Under the pieces are notes generated by a model. The model saw only the letters and a program-made list of their open reading frames with translations, did not search any database and was not told the origin of the DNA. Shown piece after piece: positions 44,990 through 52,521 of a DNA stretch of 54,189 nt. A program made the position numbers and the translations under genes. Source of the DNA: Nostoc linckia FACHB-104. GTDB lineage: Bacteria; Cyanobacteriota; Cyanobacteriia; Cyanobacteriales; Nostocaceae. Numbering within the stretch: the first letter of the stretch is position 1; every line of letters begins with the position of its first letter. Where the stretch lies: contig NZ_JACJQJ010000057.1 of NCBI RefSeq assembly GCF_014696615.1, forward strand, positions 1-54,189, in the 5' to 3' direction.

Positions 44990-45157
44990 GTGACAGAAGA
45001 TAACAAAACAGAAGCAATTAAGGTGTATCTGACCGCAGAAGAGAAGGCAAGAGTGGAAGCAGAAGCAGCGAAGAGTGGTTACAGCTTAAGCAGGCTTTTG
45101 TACACTGCGTTCGTTTACCTTACGCAATCGGATGACTACCAAAACCTATTCCACTAA
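44990..45157 (+). CDS. Small ribbon-helix-helix protein
   Basis: A 55-residue protein from GTG 44990 with GGAG eight bases upstream. AIKVYLTAEEKARVEAEAAKSGYSLSRLLYTAFVYL has the strand followed by two helices of CopG/MobC-like RHH proteins, with the typical GYSLSRLL turn. It lies 53 bases after the ATPase. It could regulate the operon or act as a mobilisation accessory factor. Confidence 0.65.
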   Translation: MTEDNKTEAIKVYLTAEEKARVEAEAAKSGYSLSRLLYTAFVYLTQSDDYQNLFH

Positions 45158-45211
45158 CGAAGGCGCACAAAGCAACAGACAAACAACAGCAACACAAGGA
45201 AGCACACAACG

Positions 45212-45283
45212 ATGGAAACAATTGTAATTACGCTTATCATCGCCAACCTTTTCTTATTTGCAACTGAAGTTAAGTGGCACTAA
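45212..45283 (+). CDS. Possible 23-residue membrane peptide
   Basis: The ATG at 45212 opens a 23-residue frame, METIVITLIIANLFLFATEV then KWH, that is a single hydrophobic helix. AAGGA lies 11 bases upstream. It is short, so it may be chance, but the composition and spacing are those of small plasmid membrane peptides. Confidence 0.35.
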   Translation: METIVITLIIANLFLFATEVKWH

Positions 45284-45352
45284 ACAAAAGCAAACCTGCG
45301 CCCAACAACAAAGCGCAGGTTCACGAAGGACAACAACTAGAGAGGATTAAGT

Positions 45353-46078
45353 ATGCAACGGTTCAGAAGACAAACAATAGAAGGCACATTAGTAAACCTG
45401 GAAGAGCAACAGCAGCCTACACAGGATTACCTACCAACAAACGTGTGGGCGCAAAGCATGAATAAAGTCAGCATTAGTAGTGAGCGTGAGTATAGAGACA
45501 ATATCAGACGTAAACGAGTTAACGAGCGTGTAAGCTATGACAACTTAATCCAGTACGCGCAAGAGTTCCAGAGGGCACATAGGTTGGAAGAATACGTGGC
45601 TTATAAGTTGCGTTTGCTTGGGCTAAATGCGATCGCGTTGCCTGCGAAAGCTGACGGCAATACGAAGACCAAAGCCATCGACATAGTTATAACAACAGGA
45701 AGCGGTCAGCAACTGGCGTTAGAAGTGAAGGAAGCACGCCACAAATGCACCTCGTTAGGCTTACCAGTTACCGATGGTAACGATGGATTCGAGAGCTACC
45801 CAGAGCAGCTATACATTGACGCTTGTTACTCCTACGACGCTAAGGAAATAGCCTGCGAACGCAAAAGTCAGATACTGTTAGGAGCCATTGTCTTGTGCCC
45901 AATCGCCCGCTTAAGTGACGCTGAGTTTACAACGTTGGGTGCTGTCTATTGTCCCGTTGACCAATGGCAGATTAAGACAACGCAACGAGGGCAGAAGGTT
46001 TACAGCGTGTATGTAGCAGACCGAAGCCAAATGTTTACGCTGAATGATTTAGTTGCTGAGGTGAACGAATATGTCTAA
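45353..46078 (+). CDS. PD-(D/E)XK nuclease-like protein
   Basis: A 241-residue protein with AGAGAGG seven bases before the ATG. Residues 75-130 (LEEYVAYKLRLLGLNAI, then KAIDIVI and LALEVKEARHK) give Asp110, Glu124 and Lys126 in the order D-x(13)-ExK of PD-(D/E)XK nucleases, a fold shared by restriction and Holliday-junction enzymes. Whether it cuts DNA, and which, is unknown. Its last eight bases overlap the start of the next gene, so translation is coupled. It could serve in replication, mobilisation or defence. Confidence 0.6.
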   Translation: MQRFRRQTIEGTLVNLEEQQQPTQDYLPTNVWAQSMNKVSISSEREYRDNIRRKRVNERVSYDNLIQYAQEFQRAHRLEEYVAYKLRLLGLNAIALPAKADGNTKTKAIDIVITTGSGQQLALEVKEARHKCTSLGLPVTDGNDGFESYPEQLYIDACYSYDAKEIACERKSQILLGAIVLCPIARLSDAEFTTLGAVYCPVDQWQIKTTQRGQKVYSVYVADRSQMFTLNDLVAEVNEYV

Positions 46079-46379
46079 GACGAAAGCAGGCACGAGCAAA
46101 AGTAGCCAACTAACGCCACTGAGCGAGCAAGCGAAGCTGGAGCTTGTGTATCGTTTACAACATACTGGTGTCGCCTATCACAATGGCTTGCCAATTCTAA
46201 CAAATGCTGAAGCTGTCCGGGAATACTGTGGATGGCTTTGCTGGTGCCTACTTTGGGGCGAAATGGACTGCGCGTGTGCTATAATACACGTAGGCGAAAT
46301 TACACAGGTGTTGGAGACAAATGAGACACAGGTACCCGAACAATTGCGGCAGATGCAGGAGCATTTACAAAAGCTTTAG
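46071..46379 (+). CDS. Small protein of unknown function coupled to the nuclease-like gene
   Basis: A 102-residue protein from ATG 46071, overlapping the nuclease-like gene by eight bases. It has four clustered cysteines (YCGWLCWCLLWGEMDCACAII, residues 52-72), enough for a metal site, followed by an acidic helical tail. No family is recognised. The overlap suggests a partner of the nuclease-like protein. Confidence 0.55.
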   Translation: MSKTKAGTSKSSQLTPLSEQAKLELVYRLQHTGVAYHNGLPILTNAEAVREYCGWLCWCLLWGEMDCACAIIHVGEITQVLETNETQVPEQLRQMQEHLQKL

Positions 46380-46497
46380 AGTTTCTTAAGTATTGGCGGT
46401 TGTAGACATTCGTTTCTAGCCGCTAAAGCTCCCCACAGTATCTATTACAGAGCCGCATCAGGCTACACACACACACACGTAACACAAGAGGTAACAG

Positions 46498-46665
46498 ATG
46501 AAGGAAGACAAATGGCGCTATGGCTCACGAGTGCAAATCTATGTCCCAACACAGGATGACGTAGAGGCTTATAAAGCAGAAGCACACAAACGAGGGATGA
46601 CTTTAAGTCAGCTAATGCGAACAGCGACAGAGGCATACATTAACAGCAGCAACGGAGGGAAATAA
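46498..46665 (+). CDS. Small ribbon-helix-helix protein
   Basis: A 55-residue protein from ATG 46498 with AAGAGG about seven bases upstream. RVQIYVPTQDDVEAYKAEAHKRGMTLSQLMRTATEAYI follows the RHH strand-helix-helix pattern. It is a distant relative of the RHH protein at 44990 and ends one base before the next gene's GTG. It probably regulates the small operon leading into the replication gene. Confidence 0.65.
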   Translation: MKEDKWRYGSRVQIYVPTQDDVEAYKAEAHKRGMTLSQLMRTATEAYINSSNGGK

Positions 46666-46666
46666 G

Positions 46667-46927
46667 GTGTACAGAAACCATCAGCCAGCGACAAGAACAA
46701 AGGAGGTAGTAAAGATTGTGTCTATAACATTCGCTCCTGAATACGCTGGTTGCAGCATTAGTTTTCAGACGGAAGATGGTATTACACATTCATCTGGTGC
46801 AGGTGCTAACTTTGCGGCTCGAGCTAAACACCTACAACTAGGTAAACGCTACCAAACAATAGTGACTAGACATGGTGCAAATGAGGTATCTATGTCAGCC
46901 GCAAAAGCCACGCTAACAGAAGACTAA
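46667..46927 (+). CDS. Small protein of unknown function upstream of rep
   Basis: An 86-residue protein from GTG 46667 with an excellent GGAGGG seven bases upstream, inside the end of the RHH gene. It appears beta-rich (IVSITFAPEYAGCSISFQTEDGITHSSG, split here by a turn) and may be an OB-like or SH3-like small fold. No family is recognised. Confidence 0.6.
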   Translation: MYRNHQPATRTKEVVKIVSITFAPEYAGCSISFQTEDGITHSSGAGANFAARAKHLQLGKRYQTIVTRHGANEVSMSAAKATLTED

Positions 46928-46956
46928 ACAACAGTAAACACAGGAGAGAAAGACAA

Positions 46957-47106
46957 ATGGGTAAACAATCGAGACTGAGAAAACAAAAGAAACAAGAAAC
47001 ACTAGTTAGATTACCTGGCTTCATTAATTGGAACACAGGAGAACTAGTAAAGTTGTCAGAAGCAATGGAAAACCTAGTTAATAACCAAACAACTTCTGAA
47101 GACTAA
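46957..47106 (+). CDS. Small basic protein before rep
   Basis: A 49-residue protein from ATG 46957 with AGGAG ten bases upstream. The N-terminus is strongly basic (GKQSRLRKQKKQE), followed by a short polar helix. It ends 15 bases before the hairpin covering the rep start. It could be a leader peptide coupling rep translation or a small nucleic-acid-binding factor. Unrecognised. Confidence 0.55.
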   Translation: MGKQSRLRKQKKQETLVRLPGFINWNTGELVKLSEAMENLVNNQTTSED

Positions 47107-47121
47107 GACCGCTAAAACAAA

Positions 47122-47152
47122 TGCCACCTTTGGACGGCAATCCAAGGTGGCA
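47122..47152 (+). promoter_or_regulatory. Hairpin enclosing the rep start codon
   Basis: TGCCACCTTTGGA (47122-47134) pairs with TCCAAGGTGGCA (47141-47152), a 12-bp stem with one bulged T and a six-base loop. The GTG start of the replication gene (47147-47149) lies in the right arm. In mRNA this should hide the start and limit replication protein synthesis, a candidate copy-number switch. Confidence 0.65.
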
Positions 47153-50080
47153 AACAACGAAAACTTATTCATTTATAGACTCATGATAGCACACAGCAAG
47201 CAAATCGCACGTTTTCTAGAGTTCGTATGTAGAACAGATACAGCTTACATACAACCGCTAACCTTAAACAGTGGGAAGCAAAAACAAGAGCATCAGTATC
47301 CATCAGTACCTAGTCAACAGTGGGGCACTTATTATGCCGTTAGAGCCAACTGGTGTGCTGATAATGACATGAGCGAAGGACTGACCTCATTTGTTATCGA
47401 ATACGACAAAGACAAGCATGAACAACTGATACCAATAGAGCAGCAGATACATTGGATGCAAGAAGCTGGGCTTCCGTTTTCGTTAGCAGTACACACAGGT
47501 GGCAAGAGCGTCCACTTTTGGGTTGTATTGTCGCAGCCGATTAGTGAGCCAGAGTGGAAGCAGATTGTCTGGGGTTACCTCTGTAAGCTGGAAGAGATAG
47601 TAGGCTTTAAGGCTGATGAGAGTTCACTAAAGCCAGCACAGGCATATAGAGTACCAGGTTACGCACATCTGAAAACTGGCAAGATAGCCAAAGTAATAGA
47701 AAGCATTAGTAGTTGGCAGAAGTTCACACCAGTGGAGCTAATGCCATACGCTAAACCTCTGCCAGAAAACAAAAGAAGATTGTCAGCTTCACACGTAAAC
47801 ACTGCCAAAACTGAAGCGGAACTGAGTGTACAACTGGAAGCTTATGTTAAGGATTGGGGCGTTAGAAGCAAGCATTGGGTAGACAAAAACACTGAAGCCT
47901 TAAAGCGGAAGATAGCCAAAGTCAGAAGAGGAGACAACGCACCTACAAAGGTTTGGTCTATTGCTTCTTGGTTCGCTATAAACGCCAGCAGGCTAGGCAT
48001 GGAGACAACAATCGAACTTATCCTTGGCTTACTTGGCGAACATGAAGATTACAAAGGTTCTGAGTGGAACCAAAGTGAATATAGGCTACAGATAGTTAGG
48101 GGCTTGTCTCATGGGCTAACATTGGCTGTAGAAAGGCTGACGAAAAACAGCAGAGACTTAACTGGTGATAGCGTGAGTGCAAAATACGTGAGTGAATTAG
48201 CATTGGACAATAAGGAAAGCAAGTTGTTATTTGTAGCTAGCGCAGTAGGCACTGGTAAGACACAAGCGATTGTCGAGATGCTAAAGGATGAGGAAAAGTA
48301 CTCGCGTGTTCTAATCATCAGCCACCGTGTAGCGCTGATTAACCAATGGCTAAAGGAAAGCAAAAAGCACAACCTAGGCTTAATTAGCTACGACGACATA
48401 GAAGTAATGCGAGCAGTGTTTAACATCAGTAGCATTCCTAGGTTTGTGATTACGGCTGATAGCTTACATAGGTTTCTTAGTTTTGGTGAGTTTAACGGAT
48501 GCTATGACCTGGTGATTCTAGACGAAGCTGACCAGTTGTTAAAGCACATGCTCACTGGGAAGACAAGCATTAAGGAAAACAGGATTAAGGCTTTACGCGT
48601 GCTACAGGGCATCTTAGTTAACTCTCATAAAGTTGTCTCTGTTTCGGCGCACCTCAGCAACTTGGAAGTAGACGTAGTTAAATCATTAGCAAACAGCCAA
48701 GATGCTCAAGTTTATATAAACAGTCGCAATCCAAACAAGCGAACATATGACATACTGCCGTCTGAGGAACAGGCGATACAGCAAGTGCTTAAGCTGTTGG
48801 GCGAAGGTTCTAAGGTTTACGTGGCTTGTGACAGCAAGGAGAAAGCAAAAGATATTCATAGGCTGCTGACAGAGAAACAACCAGAATTAGCTGGCTTATG
48901 CGTGACCAGTGAGACCGTAGGCGAACTTAGCGAAAGCTTGCAGAACGGACTTAATACACTAGTAAGCAAGTTAGATTACCTCATCTGCTCACCTTCTCTT
49001 AGCACTGGCTTCGACATCAGCGTGGAACACTTCGACAGCATCATTGGTGTGTTTACAAATGCAGACGACTTAGGTTATTTAGACCTAGAACAAGCGCTTA
49101 ACAGAGTTCGCTATCCAAAAAACATCTGTTATATTTTCTGCAATCCTGGGGTGAATTGGCGTGAGTTTAACCCTGAAGATGTTGGCAAGTTGTTCCGTGT
49201 GCGTGAGACTGCTTTGTCTGGTGATTATGCGCCTGAGTTCGACCCTAACACTTGTAAGATTGCTGTACCTGAGTTTATCCAGCAGATACAAATGTGGCAA
49301 GAGCTTTATCTAAGCCGACACATGGAAGAGACAATTGGGCGCAAACAGAAACTAGTGAAGCGCTTGGCTAACACTGGGCATGAGTTGTCTTTTGTCGCTG
49401 AAGCATTGGTAGACAAGCAGCTAAGCAGACAAGAACGCAAGCTAGAGGAAGCCCAACGTGTGCTAAATGCGCCAGTGATAGACAAAGCCACGTTCGATAA
49501 GCTCATGAAGCAGCAACGCAGTAAGCAAAAGCCTCTGAGTCAGCAGCAGCAAGATAGCATTAGTAGGTACTTTATCGCTGATGCGCTGCATAGAGAAGAG
49601 CTAACAATAGAAGATGTGCATTGGTGGCATGATCATGGCAGAGCTACATCCAGAATCTACAATATGCTTCAGATGTCAGTGGAAGCAGCAATAGGTAAAG
49701 ACCAAGCTGAAGTTAGCTATACTGGCGTGAATGGTGGCTATGATGCTCACTTCTACTACAAAGGTAAACTTGCTTTAGATGCGGTCATGGAAACAGTGGA
49801 ACCTTTGCTTACTGCTGGCACGTTTACTACAAGCGGCTTAGGTGAGTTCGCAGCATTGGCGGAAGAATACAAGACAGAGTTAACCAGCTTAGGTGTGTCT
49901 GTTGTTTCCAAATACCCAACGACTACCTTAAGAAACCTGCTGACGCTGCTGGAGTACACAATCAGCGAAGGTCAACGAGTAAGAACAGGTGATGGCTGGG
50001 ACAGAGCTTACACAATCAGTCGCACACAATACCAACAAGCAATAGTCAACGACCTAACAGACGCTGACACAGTTTACTAA
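47147..50080 (+). CDS. CyRepA1-type plasmid replication protein (primase-helicase)
   Basis: A 977-residue protein. The N-terminal primase-like domain has FVIEYDKDK (residues 82-90) and HTGGKSVHFWVVL (116-128), the metal-acidic and sGGxxxH elements of archaeo-eukaryotic primases. A superfamily 2-type helicase follows, with Walker A VGTGKT (about 366-371), DEAD-box ILDEADQLL (about 455), ICSPSLSTGFD and LEQALNRVRY. Size and layout match the cyanobacterial CyRepA1 family known from small plasmids. The start is GTG 47147, inside a hairpin. A GTG start with poor ribosome-binding site suggests tight control. Confidence 0.88.
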   Translation: MANNENLFIYRLMIAHSKQIARFLEFVCRTDTAYIQPLTLNSGKQKQEHQYPSVPSQQWGTYYAVRANWCADNDMSEGLTSFVIEYDKDKHEQLIPIEQQIHWMQEAGLPFSLAVHTGGKSVHFWVVLSQPISEPEWKQIVWGYLCKLEEIVGFKADESSLKPAQAYRVPGYAHLKTGKIAKVIESISSWQKFTPVELMPYAKPLPENKRRLSASHVNTAKTEAELSVQLEAYVKDWGVRSKHWVDKNTEALKRKIAKVRRGDNAPTKVWSIASWFAINASRLGMETTIELILGLLGEHEDYKGSEWNQSEYRLQIVRGLSHGLTLAVERLTKNSRDLTGDSVSAKYVSELALDNKESKLLFVASAVGTGKTQAIVEMLKDEEKYSRVLIISHRVALINQWLKESKKHNLGLISYDDIEVMRAVFNISSIPRFVITADSLHRFLSFGEFNGCYDLVILDEADQLLKHMLTGKTSIKENRIKALRVLQGILVNSHKVVSVSAHLSNLEVDVVKSLANSQDAQVYINSRNPNKRTYDILPSEEQAIQQVLKLLGEGSKVYVACDSKEKAKDIHRLLTEKQPELAGLCVTSETVGELSESLQNGLNTLVSKLDYLICSPSLSTGFDISVEHFDSIIGVFTNADDLGYLDLEQALNRVRYPKNICYIFCNPGVNWREFNPEDVGKLFRVRETALSGDYAPEFDPNTCKIAVPEFIQQIQMWQELYLSRHMEETIGRKQKLVKRLANTGHELSFVAEALVDKQLSRQERKLEEAQRVLNAPVIDKATFDKLMKQQRSKQKPLSQQQQDSISRYFIADALHREELTIEDVHWWHDHGRATSRIYNMLQMSVEAAIGKDQAEVSYTGVNGGYDAHFYYKGKLALDAVMETVEPLLTAGTFTTSGLGEFAALAEEYKTELTSLGVSVVSKYPTTTLRNLLTLLEYTISEGQRVRTGDGWDRAYTISRTQYQQAIVNDLTDADTVY

Positions 50081-50089
50081 GCTAAGCTT

Positions 50090-50171
50090 GTGCCACCCGC
50101 GATAGTATTCATCTTAAGAAATTGCTTGCTGGGGTGGCACAGGTCGGAAGCAAGAGACAGATAGGTGGCAC
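50090..50171. repeat. TGCCACC/GGTGGCA repeats after rep
   Basis: GTGCCACCC (50090-50098) and GGGTGGCAC (50132-50140) form perfect 9-base inverted arms, and GGTGGCAC recurs at 50164-50171. The same core forms the hairpin over the rep start at 47122-47152. The five copies bracket the replication gene and could be replication-protein binding sites or an antisense-control region. Confidence 0.5.
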
Positions 50172-50198
50172 AAGAACAATATTGTTTACTACCCAGCC

Positions 50199-50510
50199 TT
50201 AGTTTACAGGCTGGTTTTCTCTTGTCACTGGCATTTGGCGAACAGGCGGCAGCATTAGTTCGTCTAGGTCGTCTCTACAAGAGTAATATTTACCGTGACT
50301 CATTAGCGTGTGGCAGTAAACAGATGCTGAGTAGTAGACAGACGCTTTATCTTGGTTTCTTAGACCAATGTAAATTAAGGTAGTCAGTTGTAGTTTGTCA
50401 GCTTTCCTAAGTTCCTCTTCTTTTGCTGCGTCTCGTTGGTTAAGGTCACTTATGTATGACGAGAGGAAATAACCAGCGACAAGTATGGCGATAACTAAAG
50501 CTTTATTCAT
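50199..50510 (-). CDS. Small membrane-anchored protein of unknown function
   Basis: A 103-residue protein from ATG 50510. Residues 1-20 form one membrane helix (NKALVIAILVAGYFLSSYI), followed by a Glu/Lys-rich helix and a polar tail with two cysteines. It lies between rep and the integrase, on the integrase strand. A plus-strand frame at 50165-50383 overlaps it and seems less likely. No ribosome-binding site is clear. Unrecognised. Confidence 0.5.
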   Translation of the reverse strand: MNKALVIAILVAGYFLSSYISDLNQRDAAKEEELRKADKLQLTTLIYIGLRNQDKASVYYSASVYCHTLMSHGKYYSCRDDLDELMLPPVRQMPVTRENQPVN

Positions 50511-50665
50511 ATGTAGGTGGGCGTTAGCGTTAGTTTAGTATTCCCAACTTGCGCTGCTGCCTCTACCAAAGTCGCCTACTAACGGAGTAAACCTGTGAGA
50601 CGACAAAAACACAAGCTAAAACAGATGAAAGCCTTACAGTGAGCGCGTGTTGAGACGACAAATGC

Positions 50666-51826
50666 CTAAAGCTCAGGCACACTAATTTCCTTCGTCACGC
50701 CTGCATAATGACGCATGAGTATCTCTGGACTGTTGCCCACCCATTTAGCAATCGTTGTCACTGGCACACCTGCCTCTAAACAATGGCTGATAAACGTGTG
50801 CCTAGTGTTGTAGAGACAACGATAACTGGAGATTGCGCCAACTTTAGCCAACTTCATGACTACACCAGCATAATACTTACTACCGTCTTGTCTACCTTTC
50901 CAAACATTGTTAACAAATTGCACCTGATGCATAGGCTGTCCTCTTGGGCGTGTGAACACTACAGCTTCAGGGTCAACTTGCGCCGGACGAATGCTAACCA
51001 ATAACGCTTGCAATTGCTGATTACATGGGAATTTACGTGTCACGCCAGTCTTGGTTGTCTTCCTTATCTTTAGCTGACTGTCGCAGGATTCTGCAAACGT
51101 AATGCTAGTGCAATCTTGGCTTATGTGTTTCCATTGGAGAGCGACAGCTTCACCAGGTCTACAGCCAGTCAGAAACATAAAGCTAACGAAAGGTAAATAA
51201 TGCGGCTTATGCTGACGGAAAGCTTCTAATATTGTCTCCCGTTCTTCCTTGGTAAACGGCTTTATCTCTCGCGTTCGCTTTGGTTTCCTTATGTCAGCAG
51301 CCATGCCAACAAACGGATTACTTGTGATAAACCCACTCTTAACAGCCCACTTGCAACAGGCACACAAATTACTGATGACAATCTTTGTGACGACTACAGA
51401 CACATTTGCTAGCAGATAGTCTCTGATGATCAGTGCATCGGTAAGCTTCTGTGAGGGAAACCGTTGTATGTGATTGGGTATGTTTTGTAGGTAGATTCTT
51501 GTTAACGTAGTAGGCGCAAGCTGAGGGCGTTTGTATTCAGCGTACTTAAGCCACAAAGACAACAAATCTACTTCTGTCTTTGTTACCTGTTGCTTAGGTC
51601 TGAACTGCTGCTTATAGCGCTCCAAAGTCACGTCTAAGCTGTTGTTCCTGATGTCTTCCTCTATAGCCCAAGCAACAACCTGCGCTTTCTTATGGTTCTC
51701 TGTTGTGTCGGTTAATCCTGTGCTGATATAACGTGAACTGCCATCAGCAACAGACCTGGGCAAACGTAACCTTATCTTTCCTGCCTTAGTTTCTAAGCCT
51801 ACTTCAGCATTATTTTTGGTAGCCAT
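50666..51826 (-). CDS. Tyrosine recombinase / integrase
   Basis: A 386-residue phage-type integrase. The N-terminal arm-binding-like region is at about residues 8-60, the core-binding SAM-like domain at about 85-180, and the catalytic domain after that. Catalytic residues: Arg223 (TGCRPGEA), Arg342 and His343 (YNTRHTF, where Tyr stands in for the usual first His), His373 and nucleophile Tyr374 (RHYAGV). It starts 132 bases from attR, and the arm-like GTAGCCA heptamer overlaps its start codon (51819-51825), suggesting autoregulation. It should catalyse integration at the deaminase gene start. Confidence 0.93.
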   Translation of the reverse strand: MATKNNAEVGLETKAGKIRLRLPRSVADGSSRYISTGLTDTTENHKKAQVVAWAIEEDIRNNSLDVTLERYKQQFRPKQQVTKTEVDLLSLWLKYAEYKRPQLAPTTLTRIYLQNIPNHIQRFPSQKLTDALIIRDYLLANVSVVVTKIVISNLCACCKWAVKSGFITSNPFVGMAADIRKPKRTREIKPFTKEERETILEAFRQHKPHYLPFVSFMFLTGCRPGEAVALQWKHISQDCTSITFAESCDSQLKIRKTTKTGVTRKFPCNQQLQALLVSIRPAQVDPEAVVFTRPRGQPMHQVQFVNNVWKGRQDGSKYYAGVVMKLAKVGAISSYRCLYNTRHTFISHCLEAGVPVTTIAKWVGNSPEILMRHYAGVTKEISVPEL

Positions 51827-51885
51827 AGCGTTAACCCTTGCACACTAAAGCTAGTTCGTTTTCCTTGGTAGCCATTCGGTAGCCA
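51819..51885 (+). promoter_or_regulatory. Candidate integrase arm sites, right end
   Basis: GTAGCCA occurs at 51819-51825, 51868-51874 and 51879-51885, between the integrase start and attR. Two matching copies lie just inside attL. CCAAGCGTTA next to the left pair (36278-36287) recurs inverted at about 51908-51917. Confidence 0.45.
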
Positions 51886-51957
51886 TTCCTTAATTTGTCT
51901 CGTCGGCTAACGCTTGGTAAGCTTAATTTTGTGTACTTTATGTCTAGTAACACGAGC

Positions 51958-51981
51958 TATGGATGAATTTATGCAAGCTGC
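51958..51981 (+). repeat. attR core (24-bp direct repeat)
   Basis: Identical to 36181-36204. It spans the start codon and first codons of the intact deaminase gene, which therefore keeps its own coding sequence after integration but takes its upstream DNA from the element. Confidence 0.9.
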
Positions 51982-52390
51982 TATTCAAGAAGCAAAACAA
52001 GGTAGACAAGAAGGGGGAATTCCCATTGGTTCAGTTCTTGTCAAAGATGGCAAAATTCTCGGCAGAGGACACAACAAGCGCGTACAAGATGGTGATCCTG
52101 TTACCCACGCCGAAATTGATTGTCTTCGCAACGCCGGAAGAGTCGGTAATTATAGAGGTACAACACTCTATTCAACCTTAATGCCGTGCTACTTATGCGC
52201 TGGTGCAGTCGTGCAATTTGGCATTAAAAAAGTCATCGCCGGAGAATCGAGAACCTTTCCAGGTGCTAAAGAATTTATGATATCTCACGGCGTAGAAGTA
52301 ATTGATCTGAGCCTAGATGAATGCGAACAAATGATGAGCGAATTTATCGAAACTAATCCCGAATTGTGGAATGAGGATATTGGGAAGTAG
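51959..52390 (+). CDS. Cytosine deaminase, yeast FCY1-like
   Basis: A 143-residue zinc deaminase. His50-Ala-Glu52 (THAEID) and Cys77-x-x-Cys80 (PCYLC) are the zinc and proton-shuttle residues. The C-terminal ELWNEDIG resembles the end of yeast cytosine deaminase, so cytosine to uracil is the likely reaction. The start is ATG 51959 within attR. It has lost the native AAGGAG (left at 36168) and now has only a poor GAG two bases upstream. A TTG at 51914 in frame would add 15 element-derived residues. Neighbouring nucleoside hydrolase and ribokinase support a salvage role. Confidence 0.9.
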   Translation: MDEFMQAAIQEAKQGRQEGGIPIGSVLVKDGKILGRGHNKRVQDGDPVTHAEIDCLRNAGRVGNYRGTTLYSTLMPCYLCAGAVVQFGIKKVIAGESRTFPGAKEFMISHGVEVIDLSLDECEQMMSEFIETNPELWNEDIGK

Positions 52391-52521
52391 TCATTTGTCA
52401 TTTGGTAATGGGTAATTGGTGTTTGGTGTTTGGTGTTTGGGGTTTGTCATTAATTATTTCTCCCCTGCTCCGTGCCTTACTCAGTCTCCCTTGTTTGGAA
52501 ACATCAGCGTGCTATATTAAG

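Larger units (their letters stand above)
36181..51981. mobile_element. Integrated CyRepA1-type plasmid-like element, about 15.8 kb
   Basis: It is bounded by identical 24-bp repeats and carries a tyrosine recombinase beside the right end. It encodes its own replication protein (47147), ParM-like segregation actin (41885), HerA-type ATPase (43581), serine recombinase (40621), several ribbon-helix-helix proteins, a nuclease-like protein and a 978-residue ART-like protein. I found GCGATCGC only at 39148 and 45629 inside it, against dozens outside. About nine genes start with GTG. No relaxase, capsid or tail gene was recognised. It is best read as an integrating plasmid. Confidence 0.9.

Noticed and set aside
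45274-45465. 63-residue frame before the nuclease-like gene
   Set aside because: It overlaps the better supported gene at 45353 in another frame and has a weak start.
50165-50383. 72-residue plus-strand frame after rep
   Set aside because: It overlaps the minus-strand membrane protein, which has an ATG and a clear membrane helix.
36181-51981. Interpretation of the element as a tailless phage or a complete conjugative element
   Set aside because: No capsid, portal, tail, relaxase or mating-pore protein was recognised in any frame; an ATPase alone is not enough.
36181-51981. Integration at a tRNA gene
   Set aside because: The duplicated core matches the start of a protein gene and no tRNA-like fold is evident at either end.
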